This document shows, piece by piece, positions 1 to 5,120 of a stretch of 7,990 bases of DNA. The translations under genes and the position numbers were made by a program. This DNA is from Salinibacterium sp. (GTDB lineage: Bacteria; Actinomycetota; Actinomycetes; Actinomycetales; Microbacteriaceae): NCBI GenBank assembly GCA_004297555.1, contig SCSV01000064.1, positions 1 through 7,990 of the forward strand, in the 5' to 3' direction. Within the stretch, counting starts at the first letter, position 1; each line of letters opens with the position of its first letter. Below the pieces are notes generated by a model. It ran no database searches. It was given only the letters and a program-made list of their open reading frames with translations, and was not told the DNA's origin.

Positions 1-555
1 CAACGGTTCGAGATCGACCGCAACCGCGCGGTTCTCACCGCGCCGGTCATGCCAGCGCTCGACCGCTACACGGGCGTGCTCTACGACGGTCTCGATGCCG
101 CGACTCTCTCAGCGAGCGAGCGAGAATTCGCCGACCAGCATGTCGCCATCCACTCGGCCCTGTTCGGGCTAGTGCGCGCCAGTGACGACATTCCTGCGTA
201 CCGCCTTTCGCACAATTCCCGGCTGCCGGGTCTATCGCTGCGGGCGCAGTGGCGCGAGCCCATCGCCACAGTGCTCGCCGAGCGGACCGGCTTGATTCTC
301 GATCTGCGATCCGAGTCCTATGTTCAACTCGGGCCGGCACCACACGCAGTGCGGGTGCGGGTGGTGAGCGAGGATGGCGCCGGCCGCCGCGTGGCGCTCA
401 CCCACTTCAATAAGCAGGGCAAGGGCCTCCTGGTTCGCTCGCTCATCAAGGCCGGCATCGAACATCCCTCGCGCGATTCTCTGCTGGTATGGGCGCGAGC
501 TGCCAACGTGCCGCTAGAGCCCGGCCCAGACGGCGCGGTCGATTTCGTCGTCTGA
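1..555 (+). CDS. yaaA: YaaA-family (UPF0246/DUF328) peroxide-stress protein, 5'-truncated
   Basis: The reading frame is open from base 1 and continues upstream of the window, so this is the C-terminal 184 residues of a protein whose family is usually about 250 residues long. The first Met (base 49) is internal, because family-type sequence already precedes it. Recognisable family features are the block PALDRYTGVLYDGLD, the segment SALFGLVRASDDIPAYRL (compare LYGLLRPLDLMQPYRL in E. coli YaaA) and a late FNKQGKGLLVRSLI block. In E. coli YaaA protects against hydrogen peroxide, reportedly by limiting free intracellular iron and so DNA damage; that function is known for the family and is only inferred here. 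The protein is cytoplasmic, with no signal or membrane segment. It converges on ogt with 14 bp between the stop codons. Two neighbouring DNA-protection genes may be coincidence. The family call is firm; the role is less so. Confidence 0.85.
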   Translation, partial: QRFEIDRNRAVLTAPVMPALDRYTGVLYDGLDAATLSASEREFADQHVAIHSALFGLVRASDDIPAYRLSHNSRLPGLSLRAQWREPIATVLAERTGLILDLRSESYVQLGPAPHAVRVRVVSEDGAGRRVALTHFNKQGKGLLVRSLIKAGIEHPSRDSLLVWARAANVPLEPGPDGAVDFVV

Positions 556-569
556 ACCGGGCCGGGCCC

Positions 570-1094
570 TTAGCGGTGCGCGATGCCCTCGTGGTCGAGC
601 AGCCAAGCCTTGGTCGGGATGCCCGCGCCGCCGCTATACCCGGTGATGCGCCGATCGGCGCCGAGCACCCGGTGACACGGCACAATGATCGGCACGGGGT
701 TCGCGCCAATGGCACCGCCAACCGCTCGGCCGGCGGTTGCTCGCCCGGTGGCGGCGCCGATCGTGCCGTACGAGGACACCTCGCCGAATCCGATGGCGGA
801 GAGCTCGTTCCACACCGCTCGCTGGAAGGCGGTGCCCTCTACCGCGACAGGCAGATCGAAGGAGGTGCGCTTGCCGGCGAAATACTCGGTGAGTTGCTCC
901 GCGGCAGCCTCGAGCACCGGCGCGCTCGAATCAGCAAGCTCGTCGTGCGGGAGCCGGCCGTCACGCTCGATCGCGAGGGAGGTAATGGATTGTCCGTCGC
1001 TCGTGATCTCGATGCGACCGATGGGAGAGGGGACCCGGCGCACATGGGTGGGTGCCGGACGGGACTGACGGGACAGCGCGGTGTGCGTATTCAT
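570..1094 (-). CDS. ogt: Methylated-DNA--[protein]-cysteine S-methyltransferase (O6-alkylguanine-DNA alkyltransferase)
   Basis: This 174-residue suicide enzyme transfers the alkyl group from O6-methylguanine (and O4-methylthymine) in DNA to its own cysteine. Residues 1-80 form the variable N-terminal domain and 85-174 the conserved DNA-binding/active-site domain. The signature IIVPCHRV places the acceptor cysteine at C140 with H141. N132 lies in the GANPVPIIVPC approach, R123 in AGRAVGGA corresponds to the arginine-finger helix, and the C-terminal LLDHEG (E169) completes the catalytic network. There is no Ada-type N-terminal zinc domain and no AraC-type HTH, so it is a stand-alone Ogt/MGMT type and not an Ada regulator. 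The ATG at 1094 has no Shine-Dalgarno sequence, but on the minus strand TACCGT sits exactly six bases before it, which would suit a leaderless transcript. The upstream HExxH gene ends 39 bp away, so read-through expression is also possible. Confidence 0.95.
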   Translation of the reverse strand: MNTHTALSRQSRPAPTHVRRVPSPIGRIEITSDGQSITSLAIERDGRLPHDELADSSAPVLEAAAEQLTEYFAGKRTSFDLPVAVEGTAFQRAVWNELSAIGFGEVSSYGTIGAATGRATAGRAVGGAIGANPVPIIVPCHRVLGADRRITGYSGGAGIPTKAWLLDHEGIAHR

Positions 1095-1106
1095 GGGGTG
1101 ACGGTA
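1095..1106 (-). promoter_or_regulatory. Putative -10 element giving a leaderless ogt transcript
   Basis: Read on the minus strand, TACCGT (1101-1106) fits the actinobacterial TANNNT -10 consensus and is followed by six bases (CACCCC) and then the ogt ATG. Transcription would therefore start at or next to the A of the start codon. No convincing -35 hexamer is visible 16-18 bp upstream. The absence of any purine-rich ribosome binding site before the ATG supports the idea indirectly. This is inference from spacing alone. Confidence 0.35.
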
Positions 1107-1133
1107 GCTAGGGCATCCGACATGTATCGGTGC

Positions 1134-2180
1134 CTAGAGATTGCTCGGATCGAGGGGTTTGATATTGACAGCTTTCTCCAGCTCGGCGCCTTGTGCGTTG
1201 AGAGCTTTAAGTTGCACAACTAACTTGTCGTATAGATCGGACTCGGCCTGGATCGAGCTGAACAGCGCATCCAGCGAGTTCTGTCGTGCGAGCAATCGGT
1301 TGCGCTCATACAGGAACTGGCTCTCGGTAGTGATCGCGCCGCTGTCGGCTCTCGCGTTGAACGATCCGATGTCGGAGTTCAGCCTCTGGTAGCCCGTCTT
1401 ATAGTTCGCGTAATCGCTCTTCATCTTCTCGACGAGAGCGTTGATCTTCGCCACGAGGGCATCGGTCTTCGCGGCAAGCTCCACGAACACGGCGTTGGAT
1501 TTCTCGTGCAGTGCCGTGACCTGGCTGCGGTCGGTGAAGTACTTCGCGTAGTGAGCCTCGAGCGCCGGGGAGATCGTGCTGAACTCGGTGCCGATGATCG
1601 AGTGCAGTTCGTTGAGTCGTTCGCCCGGCTCGGCCTTGGCGTAGTACTTGAGCGTCTCGGCGAAGCCCTCATCGCCAGCGTGCTTCTTCGCCTCGGCCTC
1701 GAGCAGAGGACCAACTCGGTGGCGCTCGTCGATGCTCATACGATCCCACGCCGCGTGCAGCATCTCGTGCGAGGCGACGACCTCCTCGATGCCGTCGAGC
1801 CGCTTGTCGGTGACGTCGTAGAGGAAGATCGTCTTGTCGTCGGGCAGATAACAGCCGAGGATGCCCTCATCCTCTTGATGATCGGCGCAGATCTTGTCGA
1901 ACTTGGCTTCGGGCTCAACGACTGGTTTGCTCGCGTAGAAGAGGAATCGGCCCTCGTCATTCATGCCCGATCGCGTCGCGTAGCCGGCGATCGTCTTGCT
2001 GGCGGTGAAACCCCAGACCGTGAACTGGTCGGCGATGCGCTGCTGGTTCATGGCGGCGAAGGCACCACCGCCCACGAGGAGCACCGCGATTGCGATGCCC
2101 ACCGCGGCCAACACCGGGCGGCGCTTGCGCGGCGGCTTGGCGACCGGCGCTTCGGACTCGATAGCGTCGATCTCGCTCAT
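1134..2180 (-). CDS. Membrane-anchored HExxH (zincin-like) protein with coiled-coil tail, unrecognised family
   Basis: I do not recognise this 348-residue protein by name. Residues 1-22 are a cytoplasmic tail ending in the basic KPPRKRR; 23-43 form one hydrophobic segment (AVGIAIAVLLVGGGAFAA), giving an N-in anchor with the rest outside. The exported part contains SHEMLHAAWD with a perfect HExxH motif (H138, E139, H142) in helix-like context, which is the zinc-binding and catalytic motif of zincin metallopeptidases. A third zinc ligand could be E187, E191 or E199 in GERLNELHSIIGTEF, roughly 50 residues on, as in gluzincins. C98 and C110 just before the motif could form a disulfide. Residues about 220-340 look like a long amphipathic coiled coil. 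The start codon ATG overlaps the mmuM stop (ATGA), pointing to translational coupling. A membrane-tethered protease or inactive relative acting in the cell envelope is the best inference; its substrate is unknown. It is reported here as a single intact frame. Confidence 0.85.
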   Translation of the reverse strand: MSEIDAIESEAPVAKPPRKRRPVLAAVGIAIAVLLVGGGAFAAMNQQRIADQFTVWGFTASKTIAGYATRSGMNDEGRFLFYASKPVVEPEAKFDKICADHQEDEGILGCYLPDDKTIFLYDVTDKRLDGIEEVVASHEMLHAAWDRMSIDERHRVGPLLEAEAKKHAGDEGFAETLKYYAKAEPGERLNELHSIIGTEFSTISPALEAHYAKYFTDRSQVTALHEKSNAVFVELAAKTDALVAKINALVEKMKSDYANYKTGYQRLNSDIGSFNARADSGAITTESQFLYERNRLLARQNSLDALFSSIQAESDLYDKLVVQLKALNAQGAELEKAVNIKPLDPSNL

Positions 2181-3076
2181 CGCGCGTCGCTCACGACCGC
2201 CGCGATACTCGCGATTTCGGCCGGGCCGACCCGGCAGCAGCCTCCGACGAGGGTTGCTCTCTCATCGATCCATGCGCGCACGAGCCATGTCGGGAAGCCT
2301 GCCTCACCCATCCAGCGTCCGTTCTTCGAGTCCCACTTTTCGCCACTGTTTGGGTACACGATAACGGGCTTGTCGGTCACTGCGCGTGCGGCGCGAATCG
2401 CGCCGACCACTTCGAGCGGGTCGGAGCAATTGATCCCCACGCCGATCACCTCATCCGCGTCTGCGGCGATCTCGAACGCGTCGGCGAGCGGCTCGCCAGA
2501 GCGCAGCGCGCCGAAGGCCACCGTCACGCTGATCCAGGCCGGTTTTCCGAGCCCGGCGAGCTCTCGCGCGATCGCCTCGACCTCGGTGAGAGAGGGGATG
2601 GTTTCGGCAGCGAGCACATCGGCCTCCGTGTCCGCGAGAGTGCGAAGCCTCGGCCGGTGCCACTGCCGCAATTGGTCGACGCTCAGCCCGTAGTCGCCGC
2701 GGTACTCGGAGCCATCGGCGAGCATCGCCCCGTAGGGACCGACGGATGCCGCGATCCAGCGTTCGCCCGAGGCCTCGGCCCGGGCATCAATCGCCAACTG
2801 CACGGTGCGGCGAAGCACCTCGTCGATCGCGGATCGAGACAGCCCCGCCTCGGCCAAACCCTCGTAACTCGCCTGGTACGACGCGGTGATCGCGACTTGG
2901 GCCCCGGCGGCGAAGTACTCGGCGTGGGCGGCGCGCACCTCGTCGGGGCGCTCGACGACCATTTGCGCCGACCAGAGCTTGGACGAGAGGTCATTGCCGC
3001 GGCGCTCGAGCAGGGTGCCGAGGCCGCCGTCGAGCACGACGGGGCTGGCAGCAAGCGCCGAAGCCAAGCTGTTCAC
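2177..3076 (-). CDS. mmuM: Homocysteine S-methyltransferase (MmuM type)
   Basis: This 299-residue zinc enzyme of the homocysteine methyltransferase (Hcy/BHMT) family most likely makes methionine by moving a methyl group from S-methylmethionine (or S-adenosylmethionine) to homocysteine in the cytoplasm. The N-terminal LDGGLGTLLERRG (residues 15-27) is the typical first strand and loop of the barrel. The three zinc-binding cysteines are in place: C217 in GINCSDP, and C280/C281 in VGGCCRVGP. The segments ITASYQASYEG (63-73), ETIPSLTE (158-165) and YPNSGEKWD (241-249) are also characteristic. The length is normal. The start is a GTG only nine bases after the stop of the Lrp-like gene; the ribosome binding site is weak. 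The stop overlaps the ATG of the HExxH gene. Placement behind an Lrp/AsnC regulator suggests amino-acid-responsive control. I infer the methyl donor from MmuM homology; it cannot be read from the sequence. Confidence 0.93.
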   Translation of the reverse strand: MNSLASALAASPVVLDGGLGTLLERRGNDLSSKLWSAQMVVERPDEVRAAHAEYFAAGAQVAITASYQASYEGLAEAGLSRSAIDEVLRRTVQLAIDARAEASGERWIAASVGPYGAMLADGSEYRGDYGLSVDQLRQWHRPRLRTLADTEADVLAAETIPSLTEVEAIARELAGLGKPAWISVTVAFGALRSGEPLADAFEIAADADEVIGVGINCSDPLEVVGAIRAARAVTDKPVIVYPNSGEKWDSKNGRWMGEAGFPTWLVRAWIDERATLVGGCCRVGPAEIASIAAVVSDAR

Positions 3077-3085
3077 GCGAGCACT

Positions 3086-3565
3086 CTAGCCGCGGCGCCT
3101 GCGCCTTTGCGGTTTTTCGATGCGCAGGTAGACGAAGGTCTCGGTGGACTTCACGCCCTCGATGTTGCGGATCTGCTTGAGCAGATCGACGAGGTCGTCG
3201 TCGCTCGCGCAGATCACCTCGGCGAGAATGTCGAGGCTGCCCGCGGTGAGCACGAGCCGGTCGACGGCATCCATCGCCGAGAGCAGTTCGGCCACTCGCG
3301 TGGTGTCGCCGCGTACGCGAATGCCGACGAGCGCTTGGCGTATCAAGCCGAGTTGCATCGGGTCGGTTACCGCGATGACTTGCATCACACCAGAATCGGT
3401 GAGCTTCTGAACGCGCTGGCGCACGGCCGCTTCGCTGAGGCCCACCACCTTGCCGATCTCCGCATAGGAGCGACGACCGTCTTGTTGTAGTTGTTCGATG
3501 ATGGCCCGGGAGACGTCATCGAGAGGTACCGGCTTGGCAGCGACGGCACGAGACAGAGGATTCAT
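3086..3565 (-). CDS. Lrp/AsnC-family transcriptional regulator
   Basis: This 159-residue protein has the standard Lrp/AsnC layout. An N-terminal winged helix-turn-helix covers about residues 15-62 (core SYAEIGKVVGLSEAAVRQRVQKL region, 33-55). A C-terminal RAM ligand-binding/oligomerisation domain covers about 76-150, with the typical GSLDILAEVICASDDDL segment at 109-125 where effectors (usually amino acids) bind between subunits. The tail ends in a run of five arginines, which could add non-specific DNA contacts. It is the first gene of the minus-strand run lrp-like, mmuM, HExxH gene, so a methionine-related effector and control of mmuM are reasonable inferences, as is autoregulation from the 84-bp divergent region upstream. 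No ribosome binding site precedes the ATG; a -10-like GAGAAT lies six bases upstream. The family is certain, the effector unknown. Confidence 0.93.
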   Translation of the reverse strand: MNPLSRAVAAKPVPLDDVSRAIIEQLQQDGRRSYAEIGKVVGLSEAAVRQRVQKLTDSGVMQVIAVTDPMQLGLIRQALVGIRVRGDTTRVAELLSAMDAVDRLVLTAGSLDILAEVICASDDDLVDLLKQIRNIEGVKSTETFVYLRIEKPQRRRRRG

Positions 3566-3577
3566 GGCTAGATTCTC
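3566..3577 (-). promoter_or_regulatory. Possible -10 element for the lrp-like gene
   Basis: On the minus strand GAGAAT (3572-3577) lies exactly six bases (CTAGCC) before the ATG at 3565. It matches the -10 pattern at the second and last positions but not the first T. The spacing would again produce a leaderless message. It is weak by itself and listed mainly because the same geometry recurs before ogt and the FHA gene. Confidence 0.25.
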
Positions 3578-3608
3578 GCAGCAGCGACGCGATTCCGGTC
3601 CGCATTTG

Positions 3609-3637
3609 AGCGGCTATCCGTAGCGGCCTTTGCCGCT
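3609..3637. promoter_or_regulatory. Candidate operator: three AGCGGC half-sites in the divergent promoter region
   Basis: AGCGGC occurs at 3609-3614 and again, in the same direction, at 3622-3627; its inverted copy GCCGCT is at 3632-3637. The last two form a perfect 6-bp dyad with a CTTT spacer. The cluster sits directly upstream of the -10-like TAGACT of the FHA gene, where a -35 would be, and 44-72 bp upstream of the lrp-like ATG on the other strand. Because Lrp/AsnC proteins often bind several phased sites in their own promoter region, the adjacent regulator is a candidate ligand. The dyad could instead be a small hairpin in RNA reading out of the region. Confidence 0.35.
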
Positions 3638-3649
3638 TAGACTGCACGC
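3638..3649 (+). promoter_or_regulatory. Putative -10 element giving a leaderless FHA-gene transcript
   Basis: TAGACT (3638-3643) matches TANNNT and is followed by six bases before the GTG at 3650, so +1 would coincide with the start codon. The TAG of this hexamer is also an in-frame stop codon four codons upstream of the GTG, so translation cannot start further upstream. There is no Shine-Dalgarno sequence in the intervening bases. No good -35 is seen; the AGCGGC cluster fills that position. Confidence 0.45.
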
Positions 3650-4171
3650 GTGACCGAGGACAACGACGACACGATCATCGTTCCGCAACGTCCGCTCGAG
3701 CTCGCGAACGCGATCGTGCCGAGCTTCGATGACGTGGAGAACACCAGAATCGTCCCGGCGGGGGAGCGGCCGAAAGTCACCGCGCCGCCGCCGCCGGACG
3801 AGCCGGAGGTCGTGGTTCCGCAGTTCTGCGTGAGCATCGGCGCCTTCAGCCAGCCGATTCCCCTCGACCGCCCGGCCTATATCGGGCGCCGGCCAAGCCC
3901 GCCGCGAATCAGTTCTGGCCTGGCCCCGCGGCTCGTGGTCGTGCCGTCCCCGCTCAAGGAGGTGTCGTCCACGCACCTCGAGGTGCGCCAGGTAGGGGCA
4001 TCCGTGATCGTCACCGATCTGAAGTCGACCAATGGGTCAATCGTGCATATTCCGGGGAGTATGCCGCGCAAACTCCGACAGGGTGAGTCGCTCGTCGTCT
4101 CAACTGGCACGCTGGTAGACATTGGTGACGACAACGTCATCGAGATACTCCCCATGCAGCGCCTTGGGTAA
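3650..4171 (+). CDS. FHA-domain phosphothreonine-binding protein
   Basis: This 173-residue cytoplasmic protein has an acidic, proline-rich N-terminal tail (1-58) and a C-terminal forkhead-associated domain (about 60-168). The FHA landmarks are G79-R80 in YIGRRPSPP, the S106-S107-T108-H109 segment (the usual SRxH with Arg replaced by Ser) and TDLKSTNGS with N128-G129. FHA domains bind phosphothreonine peptides, typically with a preference at pThr+3. The tail contains two related motifs, DDTIIVP (T8) and ENTRIVP (T32), each acidic before Thr and with Val at +3, so they could be kinase sites that this or another FHA domain reads. A GarA-like intramolecular switch is possible. The GTG start is forced by an in-frame TAG at 3638. 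The phosphatase gene follows after 18 bp with a good ribosome binding site, so the two are likely one operon. No membrane segment or enzyme domain is present. The domain call is firm; partners are inferred. Confidence 0.9.
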   Translation: MTEDNDDTIIVPQRPLELANAIVPSFDDVENTRIVPAGERPKVTAPPPPDEPEVVVPQFCVSIGAFSQPIPLDRPAYIGRRPSPPRISSGLAPRLVVVPSPLKEVSSTHLEVRQVGASVIVTDLKSTNGSIVHIPGSMPRKLRQGESLVVSTGTLVDIGDDNVIEILPMQRLG

Positions 4172-4177
4172 GACAGT

Positions 4178-4184
4178 AGGAAGG
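4178..4184 (+). promoter_or_regulatory. Ribosome binding site of the PPM phosphatase gene
   Basis: AGGAAGG lies five bases before the GTG at 4190. It is one of only two convincing Shine-Dalgarno sequences in the window and fixes that GTG as the start, giving the phosphatase a short 25-residue extension ahead of its catalytic domain. Confidence 0.7.
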
Positions 4185-4189
4185 CGGCC

Positions 4190-5023
4190 GTGACCGAAAT
4201 CGGCGGCAGCAACGACGACTACTCAGTGGGCATACCCGGAACCAACGGCGAGGTTGTGCGCATTGCCTGGGCTGCAGCCACGGACACCGGCCACAAGCGC
4301 GCCTCGAACGAAGACAGCTACCTCGCGCGCGCTCCGATCTTCGCGGTCGCCGACGGCATGGGCGGCCATCTGGCGGGGGACCGGGCAAGCGCCGCGGTGG
4401 TCGAGCGCTTGGCCGAGATCGTTACCGACGACTTTCTCGCCCCGCGCGCGATCGAACGGGCGCTCGAAGCTGCCACGGCCGACATCGGGGTCATCTCGGG
4501 CAACAGCCTGCTCGGCGTGGGAACAACGGTGACCGGCGCGATCCTCACGCTGCAAGACCATGTGCCGTTCTTCGCCGTCTTCAACGTCGGCGACAGCCGG
4601 GTCTACACCTATGACGCGGGCGAACTCGTGCAAGTGACGGTCGACCACTCGGTCGTGCAGGAGATGGTGGATGCTGGCACCCTCACGCGCGATGAAGCGG
4701 ACCAGCACCCCGACAGCAATGTCATCACTCGTGCGGTCGGTTTCAACTCGGCGCCGCTGGCGGACTTCTGGATGCTCGCCCTGCACCCGGGCCTGCGCCT
4801 TCTGGTCTGCTCAGACGGTCTCACCAAAGAACTGAGCGATGAGCGCATCCGCCTTCATCTCGCTGCCGGTCTCGATGCGGCGACAACCGCGGGGGCACTG
4901 ATCGATTCAGCACTGGCAGCAGGAGGCCGCGACAACGTCACCACGATCGTGATCGATGTGGTGGATGCCCCTGAGCCCGGGGAGATCGAAGACACCGCGC
5001 CGCGACGCCGCTCCACCTCGTAA
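4190..5023 (+). CDS. PPM/PP2C-family Ser/Thr protein phosphatase
   Basis: This 277-residue cytoplasmic enzyme is a PstP/Stp-like metal-dependent phosphatase that would remove phosphate from Ser/Thr residues placed by the downstream kinase. All metal-binding motifs are present: the opening ATDTGHKRASNEDSY (E41, D42), ADGMGGH (D55, G56), FNVGDSRVY (132-139), LLVCSDGLT (D209) and GGRDNVTTIVI (D248, N249). The loop HSVVQEMVDAGTLT (153-166) and NVITRAVG (177-184) are also standard. Unlike mycobacterial PstP it has no transmembrane segment or extracellular part; it ends in a short tail EIEDTAPRRRSTS, which contains Thr and Ser residues that could be phosphorylated. The gene lies 18 bp after the FHA gene and is followed by a strong hairpin and then the kinase gene. 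The enzyme class is certain; pairing with this kinase is inferred from adjacency. Confidence 0.95.
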   Translation: MTEIGGSNDDYSVGIPGTNGEVVRIAWAAATDTGHKRASNEDSYLARAPIFAVADGMGGHLAGDRASAAVVERLAEIVTDDFLAPRAIERALEAATADIGVISGNSLLGVGTTVTGAILTLQDHVPFFAVFNVGDSRVYTYDAGELVQVTVDHSVVQEMVDAGTLTRDEADQHPDSNVITRAVGFNSAPLADFWMLALHPGLRLLVCSDGLTKELSDERIRLHLAAGLDAATTAGALIDSALAAGGRDNVTTIVIDVVDAPEPGEIEDTAPRRRSTS

Positions 5024-5030
5024 TGTCGTG

Positions 5031-5060
5031 CAAGGTAACCCCCTTTCGGGGGTGACTTTG
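5031..5060 (+). terminator. Strong hairpin after the phosphatase gene (possible terminator or attenuator)
   Basis: A perfect 6-bp stem ACCCCC/GGGGGT closes a TTTC loop (5038-5053). Beyond one A/G mismatch it extends by six more pairs, one of them G-T, so that CAAGGT (5031-5036) pairs with ACTTTG (5055-5060). It begins seven bases after the phosphatase stop. No run of T follows, so it is not a textbook intrinsic terminator; in high-GC actinobacteria such hairpins may nevertheless terminate, slow the polymerase or protect the 3' end of the message. Its right foot overlaps the left arm of the inverted repeat in the kinase promoter region. Confidence 0.6.
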
Positions 5061-5096
5061 GTCCACGTCCAGACTCTGCTGTCTAGAATGGACCAA
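5058..5096. promoter_or_regulatory. Promoter region of the kinase gene with 8-bp inverted repeat
   Basis: TAGAAT (5084-5089) is a good -10 hexamer and would start transcription near 5096, leaving a leader of about 25 bases that contains the ribosome binding site. A possible -35, TTGGTC (5058-5063), is 20 bp away, which is longer than usual. The -35 candidate lies in the left arm of a perfect inverted repeat, TTGGTCCA (5058-5065) and TGGACCAA (5089-5096), whose right arm begins at the last base of the -10. An activator or repressor dimer binding here would control access to the promoter. Alternatively the kinase is read from the FHA promoter and the repeat is chance. Confidence 0.45.
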
Positions 5097-5109
5097 TCCA
5101 TCTCGAGCT

Positions 5110-5115
5110 AGGGAG
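5110..5115 (+). promoter_or_regulatory. Ribosome binding site that decides the kinase start
   Basis: AGGGAG is followed by five bases and then GTG at 5121. An alternative in-frame GTG at 5115 overlaps this site and would have nothing suitable upstream, so 5121 is the preferred start. Confidence 0.65.
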
Positions 5116-5120
5116 TGTTC

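Noticed and set aside
111..124. Short tandem AGCG repeats within the YaaA gene
   Set aside because: Only three units inside conserved coding sequence (SASERE); too short to suggest phase variation.
556..569. A terminator between the convergent yaaA and ogt stops
   Set aside because: Only a 4-bp GGGC/GCCC stem with a 3-base loop can be drawn, with no T-tract; that is expected by chance in GC-rich DNA.
489..1223. A 244-residue plus-strand frame opposite ogt
   Set aside because: It covers the ogt gene in antisense, and ogt shows the complete PCHRV active site; the antisense product has no family features.
1506..2693. A 395-residue open frame on the plus strand opposite the HExxH gene and mmuM
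   Set aside because: It lies antisense across the junction of two genes with clear motifs; the product is low-complexity and Arg/Ala-rich with no recognisable domain, as expected for an antisense frame in GC-rich coding DNA.
5115..5120. GTG at 5115 as the kinase start
   Set aside because: It overlaps the AGGGAG ribosome binding site that is correctly spaced for the GTG at 5121, and no other site lies upstream of it.
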